From: Pyrinomonadaceae bacterium
GTDB lineage: Bacteria; Acidobacteriota; Blastocatellia; Pyrinomonadales; Pyrinomonadaceae
Length of the DNA: 64,000 bases
Direction of reading: 5' to 3'
Assembly (NCBI GenBank): GCA_019186825.1
Contig: JABARP010000012.1
Location: 133,522 to 197,521 of the forward strand
Shown here: positions 18,732-26,544 of the stretch, in pieces
How positions within the stretch are numbered: the first letter of the stretch is position 1
Layout: the number at the start of each line of letters is the position of its first letter
Program-made: the position numbers and the translations under genes
The notes under the pieces: generated by a model
Told to the model about the DNA's origin: nothing
What the model saw: only the letters and a program-made list of their open reading frames with translations
Database searches by the model: none

Positions 18732-20324
18732 TCAACCGTTGGCGCGGATCGTGTCCCAATCAAGTCCGTAGCGTTTGAGGAAAAGGTTCAACAGTGAATT
18801 GTAGTTCGTCGCCGAATTGTTCGACCGTGAGGCCCCGTAAAGCGTCCGCCCCGCCTCCGCCCTAGTGCGCGAATTCAAACATGTCTCGATCACCGTCTCA
18901 ATCTGCACCAACGCGATCCGGTCCAGCTCCGCCATTCTTTCCGCTCCGAGCACCTTTCGCGTCAGCGGGAACCGTTCGCGTTCCGCGGCGGAATCGCTCC
19001 ACTTTTTCCTAAGGTGTTCGATCTCCCTGTCCACACACGCGATCGTTATCCTCCCTCCGTCCGCGTAAGCGGCCATCCGCACGACCGAGGCCTTCAGGTC
19101 GCGAAAGTTGTTGTTCCACGTCGCCGCGGGCGAGGTCGCGAACTCGAGGTACTTCCTTCGGGCCTCCTTGCTCATCGTCACGTTGATATTGTTTACACCC
19201 TGGAAATCTTCAAGCTCGCGATCAAGATTCGGTTCGATGTCCTCCGGGCGATCCTTCAGGTCCAAAAGATGAAAGGGAAAGGAATCGATCCTCGCCAGCA
19301 GATCCTCACGAAACTCCCCCGCCGCCACCTTCCCCCTCAGGTCCGAATTGGTCCCCGCGATCAAGTAGAAATCCACCTTCTGCGATTTTGTGTCACCGAG
19401 CTTTCTAACCTCCTTGTCTTCCAGAACCGTAAGCAGCATCTTCTGCACCTCCGGGTCCAGTTCTCCGATCTCGTCAAGGAAAAGCGTCCCGCCGTCGGCC
19501 GATTCAATTAACCCAATGCGATCGACCTTAGCATCCGTGAACGATCCTTTCGCGTGCCCGAACAACTCGGACTTAACGATGTCGCCACGCAATGTCGCAC
19601 AGTTTACGTGTATGAATCGTCCCTTCGCCCGGTTCTTTTGCACCCGAAGTTCATGTATGCGCTTCGCTAAACTCGTCTTACCGACACCCGTGCTGCCGGT
19701 TAGCAGGATCGGATAATTGAAGTTTGACGAGACGTGCAGGATATCGTCGACCATCTTTTCCACTTTTGAATTAGCCGTCGAAATGTGACCTTTCAGCAGG
19801 GCGATGTCATCGTCCTTTTCTTTACGGAATCGCTGCGCCAGTCGGTTATAGCGTTCTAGCTCGAGATCGATCACGAAATAGCTCCCCTTGCCGTTCACGA
19901 AGGACGACTGGATCAGCTTCGCCGGCGCATAACGGGCCTCCGCCAGCATGAACAGACAGATCTGCATAACGTGCGTACCCGTACTGATGTTCAGGAAGTA
20001 CGACTCCCGTTCCGGATCGAATTCGTAAGACGTCATGAGGTCGAAGAAAGCCGCATAGACCGTTTCGAAATCCCAGGGCTTCTTCTGCAGATCGATCTCA
20101 TGCAGCCGCACCTTCGTCTCCGATCGGGCCTCTATGTCCTCCGCCACCTGCACGGCTAGCGCCTTGTGAGTCTTCTGATAGATAAGCTCATACCGCGCGA
20201 CCGGGAAACCCTCATGCATGCACAACCCCACCGTCGGCCGCCACTCCTCCCAACGATCCGCTTCAACCTCTGCCGCATCCTTATCCGGCCCCAGGCACCC
20301 CAGCACTACGATCTCTTTTTCCAT
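18732..20324 (-). CDS. rtcR: RtcR: CARF-domain sigma-54-dependent activator
   Basis: 530 residues from ATG at 20324, nearly the length of E. coli RtcR. Residues 1-160 are the RtcR N-terminal CARF-like sensor (EWRPTVGLCMHE, WDFETVYAAFFD, NISTGTHVMQICLFMLAEARY). The AAA+ domain has Walker A GSTGVGKT (210-217), the sigma-54 loop as GSFTDA (260-265) and Walker B GGTLFLDE (278-285). The C-terminal 60 residues hold the DNA-binding region. By family, a ligand such as a 2',3'-cyclic-phosphate RNA fragment relieves the sensor and allows activation of a sigma-54 promoter. RtcR normally controls rtcBA RNA repair. No rtcA or rtcB lies here; the divergent target is a ubiquitin-like operon with a sigma-54 promoter between. 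Confidence 0.93.
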   Translation of the reverse strand: MEKEIVVLGCLGPDKDAAEVEADRWEEWRPTVGLCMHEGFPVARYELIYQKTHKALAVQVAEDIEARSETKVRLHEIDLQKKPWDFETVYAAFFDLMTSYEFDPERESYFLNISTGTHVMQICLFMLAEARYAPAKLIQSSFVNGKGSYFVIDLELERYNRLAQRFRKEKDDDIALLKGHISTANSKVEKMVDDILHVSSNFNYPILLTGSTGVGKTSLAKRIHELRVQKNRAKGRFIHVNCATLRGDIVKSELFGHAKGSFTDAKVDRIGLIESADGGTLFLDEIGELDPEVQKMLLTVLEDKEVRKLGDTKSQKVDFYLIAGTNSDLRGKVAAGEFREDLLARIDSFPFHLLDLKDRPEDIEPNLDRELEDFQGVNNINVTMSKEARRKYLEFATSPAATWNNNFRDLKASVVRMAAYADGGRITIACVDREIEHLRKKWSDSAAERERFPLTRKVLGAERMAELDRIALVQIETVIETCLNSRTRAEAGRTLYGASRSNNSATNYNSLLNLFLKRYGLDWDTIRANG

Positions 20325-20441
20325 TGTGTGACTATCGAGAAATATAATTGTTATAGCATTAAATAGAAACCAAACCTTCGCCATTCGATGGACGATCCCA
20401 ATAAATCCCGCAAATACAGTAGTTAACCTAACAAACGTCCT

Positions 20442-20459
20442 TTGGCACGTCCCTCGCAC
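20442..20459 (+). promoter_or_regulatory. Sigma-54 (-24/-12) promoter of the ubiquitin-like operon
   Basis: TTGGCACGTCCCTCGCA matches the sigma-54 consensus TGGCAC-N5-TTGC except C for T in the -12 element. The invariant GG (20444-20445) and GC (20456-20457) are exactly 10 bases apart. It reads toward the operon, placing transcription start near 20469, 75 bases before the first ATG. It lies between that operon and divergent rtcR, whose product activates sigma-54 promoters. Confidence 0.85.
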
Positions 20460-20543
20460 TAACTAATGTTGACAGTCGGGACGAAGTTCCTTCAAACCGG
20501 CCGTCGGCGACAAATATTTGAACAAGGAGTAAGGAAAACCTTT

Positions 20544-21263
20544 ATGCATAAAGACGAAAATGGGGAACTCAATTCCGAAGAAGTGATCGACGTGGAGGCC
20601 TCGGCGAAGGCGGGGAAACCGGTCCCGCCGGGGAGCAAATATCGCATCCGCGTCGACAAGGACAATTTCACGGTGGACCGGTCGACGATGACCGGGGCGG
20701 AGATACTCGGGCTCGTCAAAAAGACCCCCGCGACGCACAACCTGTACCAGCACGTGCACGGCGGGCAGACGAAACTGATCGGGGCGGGGGAGTCGGTGGA
20801 TTTCACGGAACCCGGCGTGGAGCGGTTCACGACGATGAAGATCGCGAACCAGGAAGGGGAGGAGCGCGCCGCACGGCGCTCCTTCGCGCTTCAGCCCGCT
20901 GACGTTGAGTTCCTCGACCGCACGTTCCGGTTGTGGGAAGCGGTCGTAGATGGAAAGAAGCAGTGGGTGATCGCTGAAGGGTTCAAATTGCCGGCCGGGT
21001 ACAACGTGGCGGAGGCGAGCATCGCGTTGCGGATCGCCCCGACCTACCCGGACGTGCAGATCGACATGGCGTACTTTTCACCGGCCCTTACCCGGGCGGA
21101 CGGGCGGCCGATGAACAATCTCACGCAATTGAAGATCGACGGGAAAGAGTGGCAGCAGTGGTCTCGGCACAGGGCGGCCGGCGACTGGCGCCCGGATGTC
21201 GACAACATCGAGACCCACCTGCTTTACGTGACCGCATTCCTCGAGGGGGAACTGAAAAAATGA
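20544..21263 (+). CDS. Multiubiquitin-domain / E2-like fusion protein
   Basis: 239 residues from ATG at 20544, chosen because AAGGAGTAAGG precedes it and it lies downstream of the sigma-54 start. Residues about 32-98 form one multiubiquitin-type beta-grasp unit (KYRIRVDKDNFTV, MTGAEILGLV, GERF-like GVERFTT). Residues about 113-236 resemble prokaryotic E2 family E (FKLPAGYN, IAPTYPDVQIDMAYF, WQQWSRHRAAGDWRPDVDN). There is no cysteine in the whole protein, so the UBC-like part cannot form a canonical thioester, and no terminal Gly-Gly is present. It is the first gene of the operon, and its stop overlaps the next start by ATGA. Likely role: Ub-like modifier and E2-like adaptor in one chain. Confidence 0.82.
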   Translation: MHKDENGELNSEEVIDVEASAKAGKPVPPGSKYRIRVDKDNFTVDRSTMTGAEILGLVKKTPATHNLYQHVHGGQTKLIGAGESVDFTEPGVERFTTMKIANQEGEERAARRSFALQPADVEFLDRTFRLWEAVVDGKKQWVIAEGFKLPAGYNVAEASIALRIAPTYPDVQIDMAYFSPALTRADGRPMNNLTQLKIDGKEWQQWSRHRAAGDWRPDVDNIETHLLYVTAFLEGELKK

Positions 21264-22654
21264 ACAAGTACTCTCTCAGGATCTCCGGCCGCCATCACGA
21301 TCAGCTCCGGCGGCATCTGTTCCCCGGCGACGGGCTGGAGGCGGTCGCGTTCGCTCTGTGCGGTCGGAACCGCACGGATGAAGAACACATCTTCACCGTT
21401 CACAAGGTCGTCCCCGTGGCGTATGCGGATTGCGATCGCACACCGATCTCCGTAGCGTGGCCGACCGAGGCCCTCGCCGCCATCCTCGACGACGCCCGCC
21501 GACAAGGCCTCGCGGTGATGAAGTTCCACTCTCACCCCGAGTTCTTCGAGCGGTTCTCCAAGCTCGACGACGAGTCCGACGCGGAAACGTTCGCGTCGGT
21601 GTCCGCCTGGCTGGATGACGGTGAACCACACGGAAGTGCGGTCATGCTGCCGGACGGCCGGGTCTTCGGGCGGGCAATGACGGAGGGAGGCGAACAGGCT
21701 TTCTCGAGCGTGACGGTAGCGGGAGACAAGCTATCGTTTTGGTATCAGCCGGGTGACTGCGATCCAGATTTCGATGGAAAGCTGGCCGCACAGCTGCAGC
21801 TCTTCGGATCCGGCACGACGGCCCGGTTGCGGCGGCTTCGGATCGGCGTGGTCGGGTGCTCCGGCACGGGCAGCTTCGTGGTGGAGCTGCTCGGTCGGCT
21901 GGCGGTCGGCGAGCTGGTGCTGATCGACGACGATCGCGTCGAGGACCGCAACCTAAACCGCATCGTCAACGCGGGCGAAAGGCACGTTGGCGAATACAAA
22001 GTGGACGTGCTCAAGCGGGCCGTCGAGGCGATGGGGCTCGGAACTAAAGTGGACGCGATTCCTCGCAATCTATACGATCCGGTCTGCGTGAAAAAGATAG
22101 CTCACTGCGATGTCGTGTTCGGCTGCATGGACACCGCCGAGGGCCGACACCTGTTGAACCGAATCGCGGCGTTTTACGTTCAGCCGTATTTCGACCTCGG
22201 CGTGCACCTGTTGGCGGACGGCGAGGGCGGGATCGACGAGGCGAGCGGGGTGGTGCACTACCTTCAGCCGGGCGGCTCGAGCCTGTTTGGGCGCCGTGCC
22301 TACACGCTGGAGGAGGTTCGGGCGGAGGGGCTCCGACGCACGGACCCGGAAGCATTCCAGGCGGAGCGGAAGGCCGGCTACATCGAGGGGGCGGACGAGA
22401 AATCGCCGCCGGTGGCGAGCCTGAACTGCACGATCGCCGGGATCGCGGTGAACGAGTTCCTCTCCCGCCTGCACCCATTCCGGTCGTGCGACCCGCGGGA
22501 TTGCGACGTCGTCCGGTTCAACTTCATGGAGACGTTGACAACGAAGGAGAGTGCACCGGAGGAGTGTCCGCTGCTGGCGCCCCACGTGGGGCGCGGCGAC
22601 GTTGAGCCATTGCTCGGATGGTCGTCGCTGAGCATGCGGGAGGTGGAGCCGTGA
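21260..22654 (+). CDS. JAB (JAMM) peptidase - ThiF/E1 fusion protein
   Basis: 464 residues. The N-terminal JAMM metalloprotease has E27 and H90-x-H92-x7-S100-x2-D103 (HSHPEFFERFSKLDDESD), a complete zinc motif for deubiquitinase-like cleavage. From about 190 an E1/ThiF adenylating domain follows: GVVGCSGTGS (196-205), LIDDDRVEDRNLNR (221-234) and FGCMDTAEGRHLLNR. C390 in ASLNCTIAGIA is the best candidate catalytic cysteine. By family the E1 part adenylates a Ub-like C-terminus and the JAB part processes or removes it. Its ATG overlaps the previous stop and its TGA overlaps the next ATG, so all three proteins should be made together. Confidence 0.9.
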   Translation: MNKYSLRISGRHHDQLRRHLFPGDGLEAVAFALCGRNRTDEEHIFTVHKVVPVAYADCDRTPISVAWPTEALAAILDDARRQGLAVMKFHSHPEFFERFSKLDDESDAETFASVSAWLDDGEPHGSAVMLPDGRVFGRAMTEGGEQAFSSVTVAGDKLSFWYQPGDCDPDFDGKLAAQLQLFGSGTTARLRRLRIGVVGCSGTGSFVVELLGRLAVGELVLIDDDRVEDRNLNRIVNAGERHVGEYKVDVLKRAVEAMGLGTKVDAIPRNLYDPVCVKKIAHCDVVFGCMDTAEGRHLLNRIAAFYVQPYFDLGVHLLADGEGGIDEASGVVHYLQPGGSSLFGRRAYTLEEVRAEGLRRTDPEAFQAERKAGYIEGADEKSPPVASLNCTIAGIAVNEFLSRLHPFRSCDPRDCDVVRFNFMETLTTKESAPEECPLLAPHVGRGDVEPLLGWSSLSMREVEP

Positions 22655-23004
22655 TGCTGCTGAATTTGATCCGGCGATTATTTGGCAGGTTGTGGACCCG
22701 CAAGCCCTACCCTCTGCGGACCGTGCTCGCTGACAAGATCCCTGACGACATCGATCCGGGATCGATCTATCTGCTCGGCACCACCGGCCGGCCATGGGCC
22801 GCCGCCTTCGCGTGCCCATGTGGGTGCCGCGAGCTTATCGAACTGAACCTGCTGCCGGAGGGGAACCCGAGCTGGCGGGCCGCGGTGCATAAAGACGGCA
22901 CCGCCTCCCTGCACCCCTCCGTCTGGCGGACCATCGGCTGCCAGAGCCATTTCTGGATACTACGCGGCAGGATCGTTCGGGTCGGGGACTTGACTGATGA
23001 TTGA
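22654..23004 (+). CDS. DUF6527-type small Cys-rich protein of Ub-like operons
   Basis: 116 residues; the ATG shares its A with the upstream TGA (TGATG) and has GGAGGTGGA before it. After a basic N-terminus it has ACPCGCRELIELNLLPEG (C54, C56, C58), W91 and C96-x2-H99 (GCQSHFWI), a pattern suited to one zinc site. I recognise this as the DUF6527 type seen beside multiubiquitin/E2 and ThiF genes. Its function is unknown. It could be a zinc-binding adaptor or target-recognition subunit, a RING-like E3 substitute in this operon, which is inference from position. It is the last gene of the sigma-54 operon. Confidence 0.72.
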   Translation: MLLNLIRRLFGRLWTRKPYPLRTVLADKIPDDIDPGSIYLLGTTGRPWAAAFACPCGCRELIELNLLPEGNPSWRAAVHKDGTASLHPSVWRTIGCQSHFWILRGRIVRVGDLTDD

Positions 23005-23718
23005 TCGGCACCCTTGGGTACGCCGAGAAACGGGTTCTCCGCACGAGGGAACGGTTCACCGCAAAGTGAAACGGTTTCGCGGTCCGGTTCAACCACTCAC
23101 GGAACCGTGAAATGCTTGCGTGGATCGGCGAAACGGTTTTGCGGATCGAAGGCGGGTCATTTGTTTAGCAGCCGATCGTGATCGCGCGTTCGAGGTCTTT
23201 GACAAGGTCGTCCACACGTCGTCCTCGATGCCAACGGACCGGCGGAATAGACCGGGCGTGGGAGCGAGCCGGCCGCGAAGCTCTACGGGTAACAGGGAAG
23301 GATCGCGTTTTCGAAGAGCAAATTCAGTGCACCGCTGATGTCCGCGGAGTCCTCCACGATGAGAATCATCTTCGGCGTAGAGGGGCTAAATCGCCGGTCA
23401 ATTGTTGCAGAATTCTTGAGCGATGTAATGTGGCCCAATTGGCCAGTAAAAGTTATCGGCATCGCGCCCCGTCAATGACATTGCTCCAACCTGCTAGTCA
23501 GGAATAATGTATTCCGATCAAACGATGCACTCCGCCCATAGGAGTTATTGCGAATCGTCAGTGTCGGACGCGGGTGCCGCGGAACAGGGGTTTAGCGTGG
23601 TAAAATCGGCGACTGAACCGCTGAATATATCCAAAAACAATAGCACAAACAGGCAAAAGTTACGAGGATAGGAATCTCGAGGGTCGGCAGATAGGAGCCC
23701 GAATTTGGCACCTACGGT
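23005..23718. other. Intergenic region with degenerate repeats
   Basis: About 700 bases after the Ub-like operon. From 23025 to 23150 a loose motif resembling AACGG-TT-YCGC recurs three or four times (around 23034, 23049, 23069, 23131), and an imperfect inverted repeat GGTTC...GAACC lies at about 23085-23107. The rest contains only the decayed minus-strand frame listed separately. I see no terminator with a clear T tract. Confidence 0.35.
23165..23369 (-). pseudogene. Frameshifted small gene remnant (unknown)
   Basis: On the minus strand an ATG at 23369 opens MILIVEDSADISGALNLLFEN and hits a stop at 23283. Shifting frame after that block gives a continuous frame ending VDDLVKDLERAITIGC at 23165. 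Both halves look protein-like and acidic, as if one indel broke a protein of about 65 residues. I do not recognise the family. It lies convergent to the Ub-like operon and co-directional with the TPR-CHAT operon. It could be chance. Confidence 0.3.
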
Positions 23719-26277
23719 TCATCTAAAATCGCCCAACGCCGTGAAGGAGGACCAGAAGTATGGCTCATGAAAACCTTGCTGCTTATTTTGAATCAAAGAC
23801 AGTGCTGCTTTTTGCATGGCCTTTGATGTAGATTGTGTTTTAAGGTACTCAGCGTAGAACGCGACGGCGAAAAAGTTGGTCGATTTGTCAGTTGCCTCCC
23901 ACTGCGATGCGATGATCGTCGTGCTACCCGAACCGAGCATCGCCCAAGGGACGCTGATGAGGCCTTCGCCGTTGTGGACTTTGCTGGTGTCGCACGAGGC
24001 GAGGAACGCCAGGCTGCCGGGTTTCAGGCGGAGCGCGAGTAGATCGTTGACCGTGACTTTCCCTGAATCGCCAGGTCCCGGAGCGAAGGCGAGAAAGGAG
24101 GAAAGTGGATCTTCGCTGTCGAGTTGGGCGTGCATCGAAAAATGGAGTATATCTGCGCCGGCTGCGGACCTCATGAAGGTCTTCCTCGTGGAGCGAATTA
24201 CAGGAGCGGTTCCGAATAATCCCCCGATGCTTTTCGCTTCGTCGTTTACATGGGCGAGTCGCTGATTGTTGAAGGTGTCATTTGCAAAGATCGCAATTGT
24301 CTTTCTGCGAGGTGGCTCCGACGAGAGGCTTTGCTTTAGCAAATAGACCGAGGGCGAGTACGAGATGGTATTGGTTTCTATAAGGTATTTGCTCCCGTCC
24401 GGGCTTAGGGCTTGAAACGGGATACGCCACAGAAGCTTATCGGGCACGAACACTAAGTGACTCGATTTGAGCTTCAAAGGCTTGAGTAACAGATCGAAAA
24501 GTCGCTTGCCGTTGCTTTTGAAGAATATCCGGTCATTGATCTTTGATCGGGTTTCTTCAGCGAGTTGAGAAATTTGTTCTTCCCCGAGCCCCAGTTTCAC
24601 GACCCGAAGGGCCTCACCGGGTTCGATGACGAAGGCCAGGAGGCTACCGGACGGGGTGAACTCGTATGAGATCACGGACGTGCCAGGCGGCAACTTTAAT
24701 CCGACGGCCGAGAAATCCTGATCCAACTGGCTCTCAGTTCGTCGTTCGCTGACGATCTGCTTTTCTAGTTTGATGAGAGACTCCTCGCTAATCTTTCCAT
24801 CAACAAATTCCTTTGAGGTCGAGAAGAGCTTCGTTCGACGAGACTTCGACAGGTCGGCACGGGGCTTGAGCCCCGATTCTTCGATCCGATCCCTTAGAAT
24901 ATTCGCTTTCAATTGCTCGGAATACTCAAAAGCTTTAATAGGGGCTTGCTCGGACTCGATCTCGGACAGCAACCGATAAATCGAATGATTGACCTCCATC
25001 ATCCCGATCGAGAGGGACGGCGCATCGCTGTTGCGGAACGGCTCGAATGCCCCGAGTGCCTTGCTCGCGAATTCTCTCGCCGATCGCTCATCGCCCGATC
25101 GCCAAGAGCCCAATGCGAGTTTGTAATAGATGCCCGGCAGATCGTCACGGTAGTTTGCCTCCTCGGTCAATCGGCGTAGGGTTTCGGAATGGTTGATAAG
25201 CTCTTTCCAATTCTTATCCCGCTCCGCGATCGTGCTTTTCCAGTACGGAATGAGGAAGTCGGAACTCGCCTGCTCTTTCGCGAGCTTCGAGAAATACTCC
25301 TCCGAGAGCAACCGGTTACCCTTATAGTTCTCGACCAAAGCGCGTCCGAGAAAACGCCCAAAGCCAAATGCATTCCGCTTGTCAATCAGTTCGAGTTGCT
25401 GAAGATACTTTTGAGCCGCCGGAATGTCATTCTCGTATAGTGATCGGAGCAATAGGCTTGTTAGAAATTGTCCGGAGTGCTCGTCGACACCTGCTCGAAA
25501 CGAAAGGCTCAGGCCCTTCAAATAGTGGTCGGTTGCCTTACGCGGTTGGCCCGTGGCATCGAGCATATTCGCGAGTTCCAGATGCGCCACGCGGTTCCTG
25601 TGCTCATATCCGACCCCTGATGAAGCCTCGATCAACTTCTCGGAGTAAGCGATGGCCTTCGCTTGATAGTGCTTTGCGCTCCAGGCAAGACTTAAGAAGC
25701 GCAGTGACTCCTGGTAAGTGGTAGTATGCCCGCCGGCTAAGGCCAGAGATTCCGCCTTTTCGAACCAGAGGATCGCCGAGAAATCGTGCCCGGCTGAAAA
25801 CAATGTTCGTCCGACCTCAAGGTAGTAGCTCGCGAGCGTCGCAGAATCGTTCGGAGCAAGTGATAGAGCAAATTTAATGTTGTCTAAGGTTGGAGGGAAT
25901 TCTTGTTTCCTTCGATAAACCGAGGCCTTGCAGAAATAGAGGTTGGCTGCGTCTCTAGGAGAGTTTTCCCTCAGGGTCCGATCGGGTGCGATTCGATCGA
26001 CCGATTCAATGGCGGCATCGAATCTTCCCAATTGGATGTATGTCCGGCATAGATACGAAGAAGCCTGAGCAGCTTCGACGATACGCCTCGCTTTCATCAG
26101 GCGTTCTACTTCCGAAGGACCGCGAGCAGCTATCTGGTCGAATAGACCCTGCGCGTAGAGTCTCGCAATACTCTCCGGGTTGCGCTGCGCGTCCGCCGTA
26201 ACCGAGATGAGGACCAGAATGAGCGCGAACGTTACGGTTCGCTTCAATCTAGTCCTCAAATTCGGGTTATTATCCAT
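23719..26277 (-). CDS. Secreted TPR-CHAT caspase-like protease
   Basis: 852 residues; AGGAG sits 7 bases before the ATG. An N-terminal signal or anchor (FALILVLISVTADAQ) precedes about 12 TPR-like helical repeats (60-440). A C-terminal CHAT domain (about 590-852) follows, with the predicted His-Cys dyad H716 in HFSMHAQ and C762 in FLASCDTS. CHAT proteins are caspase-like peptidases. This one should act in or beyond the periplasm because of its signal. It ends a five-gene operon with a sigma factor, an anti-sigma-like membrane protein, an S9 peptidase and a small exported protein. Proteolytic control of the anti-sigma is a natural hypothesis. No gasdermin or Cas gene is nearby. Confidence 0.88.
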   Translation of the reverse strand: MDNNPNLRTRLKRTVTFALILVLISVTADAQRNPESIARLYAQGLFDQIAARGPSEVERLMKARRIVEAAQASSYLCRTYIQLGRFDAAIESVDRIAPDRTLRENSPRDAANLYFCKASVYRRKQEFPPTLDNIKFALSLAPNDSATLASYYLEVGRTLFSAGHDFSAILWFEKAESLALAGGHTTTYQESLRFLSLAWSAKHYQAKAIAYSEKLIEASSGVGYEHRNRVAHLELANMLDATGQPRKATDHYLKGLSLSFRAGVDEHSGQFLTSLLLRSLYENDIPAAQKYLQQLELIDKRNAFGFGRFLGRALVENYKGNRLLSEEYFSKLAKEQASSDFLIPYWKSTIAERDKNWKELINHSETLRRLTEEANYRDDLPGIYYKLALGSWRSGDERSAREFASKALGAFEPFRNSDAPSLSIGMMEVNHSIYRLLSEIESEQAPIKAFEYSEQLKANILRDRIEESGLKPRADLSKSRRTKLFSTSKEFVDGKISEESLIKLEKQIVSERRTESQLDQDFSAVGLKLPPGTSVISYEFTPSGSLLAFVIEPGEALRVVKLGLGEEQISQLAEETRSKINDRIFFKSNGKRLFDLLLKPLKLKSSHLVFVPDKLLWRIPFQALSPDGSKYLIETNTISYSPSVYLLKQSLSSEPPRRKTIAIFANDTFNNQRLAHVNDEAKSIGGLFGTAPVIRSTRKTFMRSAAGADILHFSMHAQLDSEDPLSSFLAFAPGPGDSGKVTVNDLLALRLKPGSLAFLASCDTSKVHNGEGLISVPWAMLGSGSTTIIASQWEATDKSTNFFAVAFYAEYLKTQSTSKAMQKAALSLIQNKQQGFHEPYFWSSFTALGDFR

Positions 26278-26286
26278 TGATCGCTC

Positions 26287-26544
26287 CTAACTTGCAGGTG
26301 GTCGGCAATTGCCACCGCCGTCATCATCGCCGCCGTCGGCTCCATTGTTCGGACGACAGTCGGAACACTGACGTACGGGGCAGTGATCATCCGCACCGAA
26401 AAACGAGAGTAGTTGTCCCACCGCATACGAGGCGAAGCTCACGGGCAGGACCGCGACCGAAACAATGCTGCTTGCAGCGAAAATGTTTCCCGCGAGCGTT
26501 ACAATCAAGGCCGCAGCCACAAATAGGGTTTTGAGTCGTTTCAT
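26287..26544 (-). CDS. Small exported Cys/Asp/Gly-rich protein
   Basis: 85 residues. The signal-like N-terminus (LKTLFVAAALIVTLAGNIFA) and a second hydrophobic stretch (SIVSVAVLPVSFASYAVGQLLSFFG) precede a tail with four cysteines (HCPVRQCSDCRPNN...GGNC) and an acidic, Gly-rich run. Its ATG overlaps the stop of the S9 peptidase gene (ATGA), and TPR-CHAT starts 10 bases after it ends, so it is surely read as part of the operon. The family is unknown. It could be a membrane-associated substrate or accessory of the two peptidases. Confidence 0.6.
   Translation of the reverse strand: MKRLKTLFVAAALIVTLAGNIFAASSIVSVAVLPVSFASYAVGQLLSFFGADDHCPVRQCSDCRPNNGADGGDDDGGGNCRPPAS

Noticed and set aside
18732..20324. 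Loss of function of RtcR because GAFTGA reads GSFTDA
   Set aside because: I recall natural variants with D in the fifth position in sigma-54 activators, and all other motifs are intact, so this alone does not indicate inactivity.
20544..22654. Type II CBASS (Cap2/Cap3)
   Set aside because: There is no cyclic-nucleotide synthase or effector; the E1 is fused to JAB and the E2 to a Ub-like domain, unlike Cap2/Cap3.
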